Assembly: GCA_026195895.1 (NCBI GenBank)
Contig: JAPHRO010000033.1
Coordinates: 20,529-84,528 of the forward strand
Origin: Gammaproteobacteria bacterium
Lineage (GTDB): Bacteria > Pseudomonadota > Gammaproteobacteria > SZUA-229
DNA length: 64,000 bases
Direction: 5' to 3'
Position 1 is the first letter of the stretch. The number at the start of each line of letters is the position of its first letter. The notes beneath the pieces are model-generated. The model saw only the letters and a list, made by a program, of their open reading frames with translations. It made no database searches and was not told the origin of the DNA. Below are positions 8,103-19,324 of the stretch, in pieces. Made by a program: the position numbers and the translations under genes.

Positions 8103-11100
8103 TTAAGCCGCTTCCAGCAGTGCGTCCAGCAGTGATTCAAGATCCGCTGCCTTGGGTTTGACCAGCCAGAAATCACAGATAAAGGTTTCGAAGTTATCCA
8201 GAATTTGCTGACCCCAGGCGCTACCGGTTTCTGCGACATAATCACTAATGATATTCCGCAGGTATTCACGGTGCGGCTCCATCAGTTCGGTATTCAAACG
8301 ATGAATGTCCAGCAGTTCATGGTTATAGCGATCAACGAAGTTTTTCTCCTGATCCAGTACAAAGCCAAAACCACCGGTCATACCCGCGCCGAAGTTAATA
8401 CCGGTTTTGCCCAGTACGGTGATAACGCCGCCGGTCATGTATTCGCAACCGTGATCACCAACACCTTCGACGACGGCTTTGGCGCCGGAGTTGCGTACGC
8501 CGAAACGTTCGCCCGCCAGACCCGCCGCATAGAGCGTGCCGCCGGTGGCACCATACAGGCAGGTATTGCCGATGATGGTCGATTCATTGGTTTTGAACGC
8601 GCTGCCCTGTGGTGGGGTGATGGTGATCTTGCCGCCGGTCATGCCTTTACAGACGTAATCATTGGCGTCACCTTGCAGATGCATTTCCAGACCGCCCGCA
8701 TTCCACACGCCGAAACTCTGGCCACAGGTGCCTTTCAGTTTCAGTTTGATGGGGTTGTCTGCCATGCCCTGATTGCCGTGACGTTTGGCTATTTCACCGG
8801 ACAGGCGTGCACCAATGGAGCGATCGGTGTTGCGCACTTCATAGCTGAATTCACCACCGGATCTGGTTTCGATAGCGTTCATCGCATCGGCGACCATTTT
8901 TTCCGCCAGTTCGGCTTTATCGAACGGTTCATTGTGGGGCTCAACACAGAACTGGGCTTTATCTGCGGGAACACCGCCGTCAGATAGAATCTGCGATAAA
9001 TCCAGTTTCGCCTGCTTGCTGGTGGCACCAGGCAGTACCTTGAGTAGATCCGTGCGGCCAATCAGGTCTTCCAGTCTGGCAATACCCAGTTTGGCCAGCC
9101 ATTCACGGATTTCCATGCCGATGAAACGGAAGTAGTTCATAACCATTTCCGCTTCACCAATGAAGTGCTCCATACGCAGCACTTTGTGTTGCGTGGCGAT
9201 ACCAGTCGCGCAGTTGTTCAGATGACAGATGCGCAGGTATTTACAGCCCAGTGCTACCATTGGGCCGGTACCGAAGCCGAAGCTTTCTGCACCCATGATG
9301 GCAGCCTTGATGACGTCCAGCCCAGTCTTCAGGCCGCCGTCCGTTTGCAGGCGAACCTTATCGCGCAGATCATTGGCGCGCAGTGTCTGGTGGGTTTCGG
9401 TCAAGCCCAGCTCCCAGGGCGAGCCGGCATAACGAACTGAGGTGAGTGGGCTTGCGCCAGTACCGCCGTCATAGCCGGAAATGGTGATCAGGTCGGCATA
9501 GGCTTTGGCTACGCCCGCGGCAATCGTGCCAACGCCGGCTTCCGCCACCAGTTTCACCGAGACCAGCGCACTGGGGTTAACCTGTTTCAGATCGAAAATG
9601 AGCTGGGCCAGATCTTCAATAGAATAGATATCGTGATGCGGTGGCGGTGAAATCAGTGCCACCCCCGGTGTTGCATAACGCAGGGTCGCGATCATCTTGT
9701 CGACTTTGTGACCGGGTAACTGACCGCCTTCACCTGGCTTGGCGCCCTGGGCTACCTTGATCTGCAGTACTTCAGCGTTAACCAGATAATGCGGTGTAAC
9801 CCCGAAGCGGCCGGAAGCAACCTGCTTGATTTTCGACATTTTATCGGTATTGAAGCGAACCGGGTCTTCACCGCCTTCACCCGAATTCGAACGACCACCC
9901 AGACGATTCATCGCCTGGGCCAGAGCTTCGTGGGCTTCTGGCGACAGAGCGCCCAGTGACATGGCGGCTGAATCGAAGCGTTTGAAAATATTTTCCAGTG
10001 GTTCTACATCATTGATATCGATGGCTTGAGTGTCGCCTTTGAGCTGGAACATATCACGCAAGGCAGCGGCAGGGCGCTCGTTGACGTGTCTGGCATAGAC
10101 CAGGTAATCATCATAGCTGCCAGAGCGCACGGCTGTATGCAGGCTGTTGACCACGTCCGGATTGTAAGTGTGGTATTCACCGCCATGGACATATTTCAGC
10201 AGGCCGCCATGGGATATTTTCTTGCGGTTATCAAATGCCAGTTCGGTCAGCGCGCGGGTATCGGTTTCGAGTTCTGCAAAACCGGTGCCCTGTACCCGTG
10301 AGGTGGTGTCTTTGAAACACAGGCTAACCACTTCATCATGCAGGCCAACGATTTCAAATAACTGAGCGCCACGGTAGGAGGCGATGGTCGAAATACCCAT
10401 TTTTGAAGTGATCTTGAACAGGCCTTTATTGATGCCTTTACGGTAATTTTCACCTAGCAGCTGGATGTCCGTTTCTTTGATTTCACCCGAGTTCACCAGG
10501 TCGACCAGCACTTCATAAGCCAGGTAAGGATAGATGGCCGTTGCGCCGTAACCGAGCAATACGGCGAAGTTGTGCGGATCACGTGCTGTGGCAGTTTCTA
10601 CAATAATATTGGCATCGCAGCGCAGGCCTTCTTCAATCAGGCGATGATGCACGGCACCGGTGGCCAGCAGGGCATGGACCACCAGTCTATCTTTGGCGAT
10701 ATTGCGATCTGATAATACCAGTACCACCTTGCCGCCCTTGATAGCATTAGCCGCCTGCTCGGTGATTTTATCCAGCGCGGTTTTAATATCGATGCTGCCG
10801 TCGAAACACAGATCAATGATCTCGTGACCATAGTGATCGCCATCCAGGCTCAGCAGCTTACGGAATTTGCCTTCCGATAAAACAGGTGAGCTGATCACCA
10901 GGCGATTGGCGTGATCTTCGGTCTCCTTGAATAGATTACGTTCGCGGCCCAGACAGGTTTCCAGTGACATAACCACCGCTTCACGAATCGGGTCGATTGG
11001 CGGATTGGTGACCTGGGCAAATTGCTGGCGGAAATAATCGAACAATGAACGCTGTTGTGTTGACAGTACCGGGAAGGGCGTGTCATCCCCCATGGAGCCG

Positions 11101-12569
11101 ATAGCTTCCTGACCGGCTTCGGCCAGGACCCGGATAACCTGATCCCGTTCTTCGAAGCTGACCAGGAACTGTTTTTCAAAAGTATTCAGGGTGGACTCAT
11201 CCATGGGTTCGGTGGACAGGGGTTCACCTTCCAGGGCTGATACCAGATGGCAGCAGTTTTTGGCCAGCCATTTACCATAGGGTTGAGCAGATTTTAGCCG
11301 GTTGTCGATATCTTCCGGTAGCAGCAGTTTGCCGGTTTCGGTATCGGCAGCAATCATCTCACCGGGTTTCAGGCGGCCTTTGGCAACCACATCTTCAGGC
11401 TGGTAATCGTAAACGCCGATTTCAGAAGCCAGAGTAATATGGCGATCTTTAGTGATGACATAACGCGCCGGGCGTAAGCCGTTGCGATCCATGGCGCAGC
11501 AGGCGTGGCGACCATCGGTGAGTACAATACCGGCCGGGCCATCCCAGGGCTCCATATGCATGGAGTTGTATTCATAAAAGGCACGCAGCTCAGGGTCGAG
11601 GTGCTCCACATTTTGCCAGGCGGGCGGCACCAGCAAACGCATGGCGCGGAATACATTCACGCCACCGGCAAGCAGGGCTTCCAGCATGTTATCCATGGAG
11701 CTGGAATCTGAGCCTGACATATTCACCAGTGGACGTAAGGAATCCATCTCCGGCAGCAAATCACTTTTAAATTTGAAGGCGCGTGCCTGGGCCCAGTTGC
11801 GGTTGCCCTGTACGGTGTTGATTTCACCATTATGGGCCAGATAGCGGAATGGCTGGGCGAGACGCCATTGTGGCCAGGTATTGGTGGAGAAACGCTGATG
11901 GAAGACGCACAGTGAGGTTTCAAATTTTTCGTCGTTCAGGTCTTTATAGAAAACCGGCAGGTTTTCCGGCATCACCAGACCCTTGTAAGACATCAAACGA
12001 GTCGACAGGCTGGGGATATAGAACATGTCGTCCGATGATTCGATGGCAATTTCAGTGCGACGACGCGCGACATACAGCTTGCGCTCCATTTCATCCTGAT
12101 CCATGCCATCAGCGGCATTAATAAAAATCTGCTGGATATCGGGCAGGGTGCGCAGCGATTCTTCACCACAGGCTTCTGGATTAACCGGTACTTCACGCCA
12201 GCCGGCGATATGCAGTCCCAGCAGTGACAACTGACTGGCCAGTTCTTTTTTGGCAGCATCAGCCAGTGCAGCATCGGTATTCAGGAATACCAGGCTGGAG
12301 GCATAGATATCGTCCAGGTCGATGCCGGCTTCAGCAGCAACGTTACGGCAGAATGAGTCCGGCTTTTTAATCAGCAGGCCACAGCCGTCGCCAGATTTAC
12401 CGTCGGCGGCGATGGCGCCGCGGTGAGTCAGGCGGGCCAGGGCGTGGATTGCGGTATTCAGCAGCCAGTGACTGGGCTTGTTGTCCATCTGGGCAATCAG
12501 GCCAAAACCACAGGAATCTTTTTCAAAAGCCGAATTGTACAGTCCAGAAGTTGGAATTCTGTTGCTCAT
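8103..12569 (-). CDS. gltB: glutamate synthase (NADPH) large subunit
   Basis: GltB with GltD converts glutamine and 2-oxoglutarate to two glutamates. The 1488-residue protein has the class II glutamine amidotransferase domain, whose nucleophile should be Cys20 in KDSCGFG after removal of a short propeptide. It also has the central and FMN-binding synthase domains ([18 protein letters not shown] motifs about 880-1000), the 3Fe-4S cysteines in [12 protein letters not shown], and the C-terminal beta-helix domain rich in glycine. A sigma-70-like promoter lies just upstream (12635-12663). The partner gltD is not adjacent. It lies about 16 kb away beyond the pil and mrcA genes, on the same strand. 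Confidence 0.97.
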   Translation of the reverse strand: MSNRIPTSGLYNSAFEKDSCGFGLIAQMDNKPSHWLLNTAIHALARLTHRGAIAADGKSGDGCGLLIKKPDSFCRNVAAEAGIDLDDIYASSLVFLNTDAALADAAKKELASQLSLLGLHIAGWREVPVNPEACGEESLRTLPDIQQIFINAADGMDQDEMERKLYVARRRTEIAIESSDDMFYIPSLSTRLMSYKGLVMPENLPVFYKDLNDEKFETSLCVFHQRFSTNTWPQWRLAQPFRYLAHNGEINTVQGNRNWAQARAFKFKSDLLPEMDSLRPLVNMSGSDSSSMDNMLEALLAGGVNVFRAMRLLVPPAWQNVEHLDPELRAFYEYNSMHMEPWDGPAGIVLTDGRHACCAMDRNGLRPARYVITKDRHITLASEIGVYDYQPEDVVAKGRLKPGEMIAADTETGKLLLPEDIDNRLKSAQPYGKWLAKNCCHLVSALEGEPLSTEPMDESTLNTFEKQFLVSFEERDQVIRVLAEAGQEAIGSMGDDTPFPVLSTQQRSLFDYFRQQFAQVTNPPIDPIREAVVMSLETCLGRERNLFKETEDHANRLVISSPVLSEGKFRKLLSLDGDHYGHEIIDLCFDGSIDIKTALDKITEQAANAIKGGKVVLVLSDRNIAKDRLVVHALLATGAVHHRLIEEGLRCDANIIVETATARDPHNFAVLLGYGATAIYPYLAYEVLVDLVNSGEIKETDIQLLGENYRKGINKGLFKITSKMGISTIASYRGAQLFEIVGLHDEVVSLCFKDTTSRVQGTGFAELETDTRALTELAFDNRKKISHGGLLKYVHGGEYHTYNPDVVNSLHTAVRSGSYDDYLVYARHVNERPAAALRDMFQLKGDTQAIDINDVEPLENIFKRFDSAAMSLGALSPEAHEALAQAMNRLGGRSNSGEGGEDPVRFNTDKMSKIKQVASGRFGVTPHYLVNAEVLQIKVAQGAKPGEGGQLPGHKVDKMIATLRYATPGVALISPPPHHDIYSIEDLAQLIFDLKQVNPSALVSVKLVAEAGVGTIAAGVAKAYADLITISGYDGGTGASPLTSVRYAGSPWELGLTETHQTLRANDLRDKVRLQTDGGLKTGLDVIKAAIMGAESFGFGTGPMVALGCKYLRICHLNNCATGIATQHKVLRMEHFIGEAEMVMNYFRFIGMEIREWLAKLGIARLEDLIGRTDLLKVLPGATSKQAKLDLSQILSDGGVPADKAQFCVEPHNEPFDKAELAEKMVADAMNAIETRSGGEFSYEVRNTDRSIGARLSGEIAKRHGNQGMADNPIKLKLKGTCGQSFGVWNAGGLEMHLQGDANDYVCKGMTGGKITITPPQGSAFKTNESTIIGNTCLYGATGGTLYAAGLAGERFGVRNSGAKAVVEGVGDHGCEYMTGGVITVLGKTGINFGAGMTGGFGFVLDQEKNFVDRYNHELLDIHRLNTELMEPHREYLRNIISDYVAETGSAWGQQILDNFETFICDFWLVKPKAADLESLLDALLEAA

Positions 12570-12634
12570 AAAGTCGTACCGTAACGAAATATTTGGATCA
12601 TTAAGACGGGTTTCTACCCGGCAAAAGGGCAGAA

Positions 12635-12663
12635 ATTTTACCCTCTTGAGCAGGTATGTTCAA
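12635..12663 (-). promoter_or_regulatory. putative gltB promoter
   Basis: On the minus strand TTGAAC (12658-12663) and TAAAAT (12635-12640) are separated by exactly 17 bases. The transcript would begin near 12628, leaving a leader of about 60 bases with the small hairpin CGGGT-AGAA-ACCCG. Confidence 0.5.
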
Positions 12664-12682
12664 CAACGGTGAAGCAAGGGTA

Positions 12683-14305
12683 TTATTTTCCAGCCACTTT
12701 GTGTATCGAGGCGATGCTTTTTACCCAGGGTCTGGCTTTTTGCAGGTCTGCCGGAAGGCGCGTAATCGATTGGCGGGCGATGTCGCGATCGGTATAAATA
12801 CGATGCACCAGAACATACCAGGGTTTGCCTTTCAGCCATGTTTTGTACCAGGCACTGTCCTGGCCTAACTTGTGACGTTTGGCGAATTTAACTAGGGTCG
12901 CGGGATCGCGGGCACCGAGAATTTGTAAAGTCCAGTTTTTAGCGTCCTGTTTTTTTAGCCAGTTGACGTCATGCACACCCAGTGCTGATAGTGCCGCCAG
13001 AGCCGGGTCTTCTGCGACTGCCGTATTTTTTATCGGTTGGACCGGTTCAGGTTTGATAATCGATGCTGGCGCTGGTTTCACCGGTATCGGTTCCGGGGCG
13101 ACTGTGTCTTCTAGTACCGGAGCTGGTTTTTCTTTCTGTTCGGTTAGCGTTATTGGTTGCGGCGCTGCTGGAACGGGTGGCGATGCGGGTTTTTCAATTT
13201 CTGCTTGCGTAGCTGTCTGAATGGTTTCAGCTATTGTTTCTTTAACAGGATCACTTGCTGGTTGTTCGACTGTCGGAGTCGTATTTTCTGCAGAGTTGAT
13301 TGTTTCAATAGTTTCATTTGCGCTAGCAATTGGCTCGGCTGCATTTGTGTCTTCTATGACGGTTTGCTCGATAATGGGCGTATGTTTTTCCTGTATGATT
13401 TCCGGCGGTTGAAAAGCCTGCTGTTCGGCGGTTTGAAAAAACGTAAATGCCATATAACCGAGAGCAGCGAGTACAAGCAGTACAGTAACAATGACCAGCA
13501 CTAATTTAGCGGATAACCGATTCGAGCCTGTTTTCTTTCTGGTCAGGCGTTCGAGATAATTGACGGCAACAGCCATTATGTCGGCAGGGGTGCCGGTTGT
13601 TTTCTTGAATATGGCCTGGACGCTGTCGCTATTCAGTATGGGTTCTTTTGCATATCCCGCTAAAATTAATTTGTGATTAATAAAAGCATTTATCTGCTTG
13701 GGTGTGTATGCCGGTAATTCCAGTAGATATCGCTGATTGGCCTGAATGTCCGTTATTTGTTCAAGCGTTCTGGTCATGCCGGTGTTGGCCAGCAATAAAA
13801 TCTTTAATTTAGTTTCATGCTCGATTTCGAGCTGTTTCTGGTAGCGGATCAGTTCCTGCAGGGTTGTGTCGCTCAATATATGGGCGTCGTCAATAATGAT
13901 AACCGGTGTCTGATCGAAAACCTGTAAATGCTTTAGATTGTCCTCTAGATGATTGGCATCGCCCTGATCCTGAAGATGAATGGAAATTTTTTGTTGAATC
14001 TGAACCAGGGTATCGTTTGCTTCGGCGTGAATAGATAATAATTTTAAGTTCGGAACTTCATCCTGGATAAGATGACGGAACATGGTGGTTTTGCCGCTGC
14101 CCAGATCACCCTCAATTATTAGAATCAGATCACTGAACTGTAAATGATGTTTGATGGTTTCAAATAACTGGTCGAGACTGGCATCGGTGAAAATCGCATC
14201 TGCCGATAAAATGTTCGAAGTAAATGGTTGTTGCGATAGACCAAGAAATTCCAGAGCCTGGGGGCTTAGTGAAAGCGTGTCCTGATTATTTTGATTTTTT
14301 GCCAT
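12683..14305 (-). CDS. AAA ATPase with transmembrane segment and SPOR domain (DamX-like)
   Basis: The 540-residue protein begins with an ExeA-like AAA domain: Walker A GDLGSGKTT at about residues 66-74, Walker B VIIIDDAH at about 134, and a sensor-like LLLANTG. One membrane helix follows near residues 276-297 (LVLVIVTVLLVLAALGYMAF), then a long Pro/Glu/Thr-rich linker, and a C-terminal SPOR domain from about 455 (WTLQILGARDPATLVKFAKR). SPOR domains bind denuded septal peptidoglycan, so the protein probably spans the inner membrane at the division site with its ATPase in the cytoplasm. The place between the aro genes and gltB matches the DamX position in related genomes. What the ATPase does is not established by the sequence. 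Confidence 0.85.
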   Translation of the reverse strand: MAKNQNNQDTLSLSPQALEFLGLSQQPFTSNILSADAIFTDASLDQLFETIKHHLQFSDLILIIEGDLGSGKTTMFRHLIQDEVPNLKLLSIHAEANDTLVQIQQKISIHLQDQGDANHLEDNLKHLQVFDQTPVIIIDDAHILSDTTLQELIRYQKQLEIEHETKLKILLLANTGMTRTLEQITDIQANQRYLLELPAYTPKQINAFINHKLILAGYAKEPILNSDSVQAIFKKTTGTPADIMAVAVNYLERLTRKKTGSNRLSAKLVLVIVTVLLVLAALGYMAFTFFQTAEQQAFQPPEIIQEKHTPIIEQTVIEDTNAAEPIASANETIETINSAENTTPTVEQPASDPVKETIAETIQTATQAEIEKPASPPVPAAPQPITLTEQKEKPAPVLEDTVAPEPIPVKPAPASIIKPEPVQPIKNTAVAEDPALAALSALGVHDVNWLKKQDAKNWTLQILGARDPATLVKFAKRHKLGQDSAWYKTWLKGKPWYVLVHRIYTDRDIARQSITRLPADLQKARPWVKSIASIHKVAGK

Positions 14306-14322
14306 GGTCTATATGAATCTTG

Positions 14323-15510
14323 TTATGGAATTAAATTAACAAATGATAGCTGCCGGGGATTAAAAATGCGCTCATATTCAACAATGGCATATCGATCGGT
14401 CATGCCGGCAATATAATCCGCAATGCCTCGGGCTATACCTGTGTCGCCCATTTTTTCTTTCAGGTCATTACAGTGATGTTTGGCGTCGGGGGGTAAAATA
14501 TTGACGTCATCCATGAAGGCTTCAAATAATGCAGTCAGTACGTTCATCGCTTTTTTAGTCATGCGTGTTACGCGGTAATGACGATAGAGGTTTTCCCTTA
14601 GAAAACGTTTGAGCTCCAGGTTCTGTTGCTGCACGTCTTCACTAAAGCCAATGAGATAATGGGCTTGCTGTCTGGCTTCATCCGGGTGGCTTAAATTGAG
14701 CTGTAAAAGTTTTGCCTTACTCGTTTCAATCAGGTCCACCACCATACGATTGATCATACGACGAATGATTTCATGTATCTGTCGGCGTTCATTCAGGTCA
14801 GGATAGAGTTGTTTAACTTTATCATGTTGATCACGAAATAATTGCGTATCCAGTAACTGCTTTATGTTGATGAGACCGTAGCGAATGCCGTCATCAATGT
14901 CGTGATTATTATAAGCAATTTCATCGGCGTGATCGCAGACCTGTGCCTCCAGACTGGGCTGGTTTTTTGCCAGGAAACGCTGCCCGAGTTCGCCCAGGTG
15001 TTTGGCGTCTTTGGCCGAGCAGTGCTTAAGAATGCCCTCTCTTGATTCATAAGTCAGGTTCAGGCCAGGGAATTCAGCATATTTTTCTTCCAGCTCATCG
15101 ACCACACGCAGTGACTGCAAATTATGTTCAAAGCCACCGTATTTTTTCATGCAGTGATTTAATGCGTCCTGGCCTGCATGACCAAATGGTGCGTGACCCA
15201 GATCATGGGCAATGGCGATGGTTTCAGTTAAATCTTCATGTAGATTCAGTTCGCGAGAAATAGAGCGTGCGATCTGGGAAACTTCTAATGAATGAGTCAG
15301 CCGGGTTCTAAATAAATCGCCTTCATGATTCACAAATACCTGCGTTTTGTATTCTAATCGCCGGAAGGCTGCCGAGTGAATGATTCGGTCGCGGTCGCGT
15401 TGATACTGGTTACGATGAACAGGGTCAGCTTCAGCATGAATACGGCCTCGCGAGGTGCTTTCAGTGCACGCATAAGGCGCGAGATTTCTGGGATCATAAC
15501 CACTGTGCAT
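14323..15510 (-). CDS. dgt: deoxyguanosinetriphosphate triphosphohydrolase-like protein
   Basis: The 395-residue protein is an HD-domain dNTPase of the Dgt family, which cleaves dGTP to deoxyguanosine and triphosphate and so adjusts dNTP pools. Visible motifs are FRRLEYKTQVF, the first metal His in RLTHSLEVSQ, the HD pair in IAIAHDLGHAPFGH, and a later DHADEIAYNNHD. The length fits the shorter dGTPase-like subfamily rather than the 505-residue E. coli Dgt. It sits 8 bases after aroB and 17 before the damX-like gene, clearly inside the operon. In P. aeruginosa, as I recall, aroB is followed directly by the damX-like gene, so this is an extra member. Confidence 0.9.
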   Translation of the reverse strand: MHSGYDPRNLAPYACTESTSRGRIHAEADPVHRNQYQRDRDRIIHSAAFRRLEYKTQVFVNHEGDLFRTRLTHSLEVSQIARSISRELNLHEDLTETIAIAHDLGHAPFGHAGQDALNHCMKKYGGFEHNLQSLRVVDELEEKYAEFPGLNLTYESREGILKHCSAKDAKHLGELGQRFLAKNQPSLEAQVCDHADEIAYNNHDIDDGIRYGLINIKQLLDTQLFRDQHDKVKQLYPDLNERRQIHEIIRRMINRMVVDLIETSKAKLLQLNLSHPDEARQQAHYLIGFSEDVQQQNLELKRFLRENLYRHYRVTRMTKKAMNVLTALFEAFMDDVNILPPDAKHHCNDLKEKMGDTGIARGIADYIAGMTDRYAIVEYERIFNPRQLSFVNLIP

Positions 15511-15518
15511 GTTTCATC

Positions 15519-16595
15519 CTAATAGCTATCAGCAATAGTTTCCATTAATGCTTCCTGGGTGTAATCGCTGGTGACGACAGCCTTGCCAATATCTTTTAAT
15601 AAAACCAGCTTCAGTACGCCATCGGAAACTTTTTTGTCTATGGCCATGAATTCCAGAAAACGTTTCGAAGTCATTTTCTCAGGCGCCTTAACCGGCAGGT
15701 TGGCGCGTTCAACAATATCGATAACTCTATCGACGTCTGTCGGTTTTATCCAGCCGAGTTTTTCAGACATGCGGGCAGCCATGACCATGCCGCTGGCCAC
15801 GGCTTCACCATGTAACCAGTTGCCGTAGCCCATACCTGTTTCAATGGCATGGCCAAATGTATGGCCAAGATTCAGCAGTGCGCGTTGGCCGGCTTCGGTT
15901 TCATCGGCGGCAACAACATCAGCCTTATTTTTGCAGCAGCGATCGATTGCGTAGGCAAGTGCGATAGTGTTTCGGCTAATCAGTTTGTCGATATTCTTTT
16001 CCAACCATTCAAGAAATTCGATATCCCGAATCAGGCCGTATTTGATAACTTCGGCAATGCCTGCGCTGAGTTCTCTATCTTCCAGGGTGTTTAATGTTTC
16101 CGTGTCAGCGATGACAGCCCGCGGCTGGTAAAAGGCGCCGATCATATTTTTACCCAGTGGATGATTAACCGCAGTTTTACCGCCAACGGAAGAATCTACC
16201 TGGGAAAGCAGGGTGGTGGGAATTTGAATTAAATGTACGCCGCGTTGATAAGTGGCCGCCGCAAAACCGGTGATATCGCCAATCACGCCACCACCCAATG
16301 CGATAAGGGTTGTATTGCGATCAAACTGGTTGCTGAGCAGGCAATCATAAATCGTGTTGAGTGTTTCCTGGTTTTTGTATTTTTCACCATCGGGTAATAC
16401 CAGGGTTTTGTATTTCAGGCCTGCGAGGGATTTTTCCACTTTATTCATGTACAGCGGGGCAACTGTTTCATTGCTGACAATAAGTGCACTGTTGCCTGGG
16501 ATATGCTGGGTCAGTAATTCACTGCGATCCAGCAGGTTTTTTCCGATACAAATAGGGTAGCTCCGCTCACCCAGATTAACCTTTAAAGTGATCAT
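15519..16595 (-). CDS. aroB: 3-dehydroquinate synthase
   Basis: AroB converts DAHP to 3-dehydroquinate in the shikimate pathway, using NAD+ and a divalent metal. The 358 residues match the family along their length: [33 protein letters not shown], the [14 protein letters not shown] loop with the catalytic Lys, and the metal ligand segment [10 protein letters not shown]. The start overlaps the aroK stop by 4 bases (ATGA), the usual coupled arrangement. The operon continues into dgt. Confidence 0.97.
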   Translation of the reverse strand: MITLKVNLGERSYPICIGKNLLDRSELLTQHIPGNSALIVSNETVAPLYMNKVEKSLAGLKYKTLVLPDGEKYKNQETLNTIYDCLLSNQFDRNTTLIALGGGVIGDITGFAAATYQRGVHLIQIPTTLLSQVDSSVGGKTAVNHPLGKNMIGAFYQPRAVIADTETLNTLEDRELSAGIAEVIKYGLIRDIEFLEWLEKNIDKLISRNTIALAYAIDRCCKNKADVVAADETEAGQRALLNLGHTFGHAIETGMGYGNWLHGEAVASGMVMAARMSEKLGWIKPTDVDRVIDIVERANLPVKAPEKMTSKRFLEFMAIDKKVSDGVLKLVLLKDIGKAVVTSDYTQEALMETIADSY

Positions 16596-17131
16596 CTGTT
16601 GTTTTCGTTCTGATATGCTTTTAGTTTGTCAAGGATAACGGTTATTACCGATCGAATCGACTTTTCTCCGGTATTTATGATGATATCGGCAGTCTCTCGA
16701 TATAAAGGTTCGCGGATTTTCATCAGTTCCCTGAGTTTAGCTGCGGGATCGGCTGTTTGCAGCAGGGGGCGGTTCTTGTCGTGTCGCGTACGATCGATGA
16801 GGTGCTTGATATCGCTATGCAGATAGATAACCGTACCCCGTTCTTTCAGGTGTTTGCGGTTTTCTGCACTGATAACCGCGCCACCACCCGTGGCCAGTAC
16901 CAGGCCATTTTTCCGGGTCAGTTCATCAATAATTGATTCTTCACGCTTGCGAAAACCTGTTTCGCCTTCTTTCTCAAAGATTAACGGTATATCCGCACCC
17001 GTATGCTGTTCAATAGCATGGTCGCTATCCAGGAATTCCAGGTTAAGGCGTTTGGCAAGCTGGCGCCCCATGGTGGTTTTGCCTGCGCCCATAGGGCCGA
17101 TAAGAAAGATGTTTTTAGTGTGATTACCCAT
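16592..17131 (-). CDS. aroK: shikimate kinase
   Basis: AroK phosphorylates shikimate at O3. The 179-residue protein has the P-loop GPMGAGKTT at residues 12-20, the shikimate-binding LDSDHAIEQ, the FRKREE segment and ATGGGAV, all typical. It overlaps aroB by 4 bases. In related genomes pilQ lies directly upstream. Here two lipoprotein genes are interposed and the gap to the nearer one is 41 bases. Confidence 0.97.
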   Translation of the reverse strand: MGNHTKNIFLIGPMGAGKTTMGRQLAKRLNLEFLDSDHAIEQHTGADIPLIFEKEGETGFRKREESIIDELTRKNGLVLATGGGAVISAENRKHLKERGTVIYLHSDIKHLIDRTRHDKNRPLLQTADPAAKLRELMKIREPLYRETADIIINTGEKSIRSVITVILDKLKAYQNENNR

Positions 17132-17172
17132 GACGGGCGATTGTATCGTGTTTATCTGGATTCACAAATAAT

Positions 17173-18546
17173 CTACTGTGATGCAGTATATATTTGCATA
17201 TCAGACTCGGTGTCATCTGTTTTCTGGAAATTAATATTTGAATAAAAGGCGGTAATGTTGCCGGTAAGATTTGCGCTAGGATATGATATGTAATCGGTAA
17301 GTGCCAGGGTATCAGCTTCTGTTTCAATGATGGTTGAAATGTTCGATGCATCTGCGTTAACGCTCATAATACGGGCCTGGTAATTGGTAGTAGTATAAGC
17401 ACCCGTGGCAGGCAAAGTATCACAATAAATAATGCGAGAACCATCGCCAGACATGCTGAACATATCACTACCATCAAAGGGCCAGCCTGGGCCGGTATAA
17501 AAAGCGGGTCGCCAGTCGGTAGTTAATTGGGTAACTGTGGCGCTGCCAATATTTACGCTGAATAATTCCACAGAATTGTCTGCATTAGAACCTGTAGGGT
17601 CACGGTCTGAACGAAACACAACTATATTGCTATCATTGCTAATGAAGATTTTTCCTGTGTCATTTGCGCCTGCGGTATCTGTGTGTATGGCAAGTCCCGT
17701 GCCGCCTGAACCATTGGACTGAATGGTATAAATTTCGGCATTACCATCGGCGTTACTCGCATCATTTAGCCAGTCTCCCTGACCGGTAAAAGCCAGAAGC
17801 CCGGTTGGGCTAACGTCTATCCAGCCAATACCCGTGCCGGTTCCGCCATTGCTGGTTTCCTGTGCAACACCTGATCCATCGGCATTGATAGAAAAAATCT
17901 GTAAATCATTGCCGCCATTGGCGCCTGCGTGATCCCCGGTTGATGCAAAATAAATGGAGCTACCATCGGTGGCAACGGCAGGCGGTGCATTGGTAATGGT
18001 GCCACCAGCGCTGGCAGTGGCAAGCTGGGTTAAGCCTGTACCATCCGAGGCCATAGTAAATATTGAAACATTGGCCGCGCCATTGGTGCCAAGCGGATCC
18101 TGTGTGCCAGCCCACGCGATTTGTGAGCCATCCGCAGATAGAACAAGCTCTGTGTAAGGGAGGCCTGAGCTGGCGGCTTTCATTCCTGGGTTAGCCAGCG
18201 TAAAGGACGAGATTTGTGAAACTGCACTACCGATGATGGTAAAAATTTGTTCAATATTATCTGGATTGCTTCCGGTGTCCATTTGAGCACTGAAAACAAT
18301 GATATTCCCATCGTCAGATTGCAGGACATTTCGAATATGGTTTGAGGTTTGTGCGGTAGTAATGCCGGTTTTGATGACAACATTTGGGAGATCGTTGGGG
18401 CCGCTACTGCTGCCGCCACCACCACCGCCACCGCCGCCGCCACCGTCACCACTGCCACCGGAGCCGCCGCTGCCAATAAAAGGGCTGTCTCCGCTGGCGC
18501 AGGCAAGTAAGGAGGCAGTTAATAAGATGAGTAATATTTGACGCAT
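17173..18546 (-). CDS. lipoprotein with TolB-like beta-propeller repeats and polyglycine linker
   Basis: I do not recognise this 457-residue protein as a named family. It has a lipoprotein signal with lipobox LLAC (Cys16), then a very glycine-rich linker (about residues 26-47, encoded by a GGN trinucleotide tract at about 18413-18478). The body has repeats of the WD40-like/PD40 type seen in TolB, such as SADGSQIAWAGTQD, TDGSSIYFASTGD and SNDSNIVVFRSDRDP, so a beta-propeller outside the inner membrane is likely. The residues after the Cys (ASGDSPF) resemble those of the neighbouring lipoprotein (ASSDDSPF), which suggests a pair. It is encoded between pilQ and aroK in the same direction, so a role with the pilus secretin is possible but unproven. 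Confidence 0.7.
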   Translation of the reverse strand: MRQILLILLTASLLACASGDSPFIGSGGSGGSGDGGGGGGGGGGGSSSGPNDLPNVVIKTGITTAQTSNHIRNVLQSDDGNIIVFSAQMDTGSNPDNIEQIFTIIGSAVSQISSFTLANPGMKAASSGLPYTELVLSADGSQIAWAGTQDPLGTNGAANVSIFTMASDGTGLTQLATASAGGTITNAPPAVATDGSSIYFASTGDHAGANGGNDLQIFSINADGSGVAQETSNGGTGTGIGWIDVSPTGLLAFTGQGDWLNDASNADGNAEIYTIQSNGSGGTGLAIHTDTAGANDTGKIFISNDSNIVVFRSDRDPTGSNADNSVELFSVNIGSATVTQLTTDWRPAFYTGPGWPFDGSDMFSMSGDGSRIIYCDTLPATGAYTTTNYQARIMSVNADASNISTIIETEADTLALTDYISYPSANLTGNITAFYSNINFQKTDDTESDMQIYTASQ

Positions 18547-18608
18547 GGTTTATTTTTAGAGTCTGAAAATGATTTGACGGAGATGGCCAAAATATTAATG
18601 AAAATTAA

Positions 18609-19295
18609 TTATGGTGTTTCAAGCATGTCCATTCGGCTTATATCTAGAATATAGATTCTAGTTTCATTGCCGCAAAGAGTTGAATGTGCACAGCCATCGC
18701 CATTATATGCACCATTTGCAGGTGTGTGGCCGCCACTATTGTCAACATCAATGACAACATCAGTAGCCGGGGTATAAACGCCATCATGGTTAAGGTCCTC
18801 AAACGGCTCTGGCAGGTCTCTAAGGAATGTATTGCCATCACCATCGTCAAAATAACCGTTACCATTCAGATCGATAAATGATTCTTCGCCGAGAGTATAG
18901 GCAGTGACGGAATTGAGTAGATCTCCCGGAATAAAATTAAAATTACCATTACTCGTCCATTTGACCGAGCAGGAGCCATTGCTTATTTCACAGCTATTTG
19001 CATCCAGTGTTCCCCATTGCGATCTAATATGAACGGTTCCGCCTGTAACCAGCGCATTGTTTCTATCAGCGGCCACAATGGTTATCGTAACTTCAACATC
19101 AGCGTGGCCTGCGTCATCCTGGTCAATAACGATTGGATTCGGTTCATCAAAAAATATACTAAAATTTTTATCTGCAATGATATTGGTTGATGATGATGCG
19201 GCACCGGTTCCAAACGGGCTGTCATCCGAACTGGCACAGCCCGCCAGAACAGATGTCAAAAGTAGCGATGTTATAATTTTAAGCTGTTGGTTCAT
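18609..19295 (-). CDS. lipoprotein with Ig-like domain and calcium-binding-type loops
   Basis: I do not recognise the family of this 228-residue protein. It has a clear lipoprotein signal with lipobox LAGC (Cys20). Residues of about 50-130 look like a bacterial Ig-like domain (VEVTITIVAADRNNALVTGG, then GTLDANSCEISNGSCSV with two Cys that could pair). Two Asp/Asn-rich loops follow, DLNGNGYFDDGDGN and DLNHDGVYTPATD, of the EF-hand/dockerin type that bind calcium. It begins 29 bases after pilQ and precedes the propeller lipoprotein by 62 bases, so all probably share the pil transcript. The composition points to the cell surface or periplasm. Confidence 0.7.
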   Translation of the reverse strand: MNQQLKIITSLLLTSVLAGCASSDDSPFGTGAASSSTNIIADKNFSIFFDEPNPIVIDQDDAGHADVEVTITIVAADRNNALVTGGTVHIRSQWGTLDANSCEISNGSCSVKWTSNGNFNFIPGDLLNSVTAYTLGEESFIDLNGNGYFDDGDGNTFLRDLPEPFEDLNHDGVYTPATDVVIDVDNSGGHTPANGAYNGDGCAHSTLCGNETRIYILDISRMDMLETP

Positions 19296-19324
19296 TACTA
19301 AACTCCAAACTGAATCAGGTGCAG

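Noticed and set aside
8205..8987. A 260-codon open frame on the plus strand
   Set aside because: It lies entirely antisense to gltB, has no family features and is explained by the codon use of gltB on the other strand.
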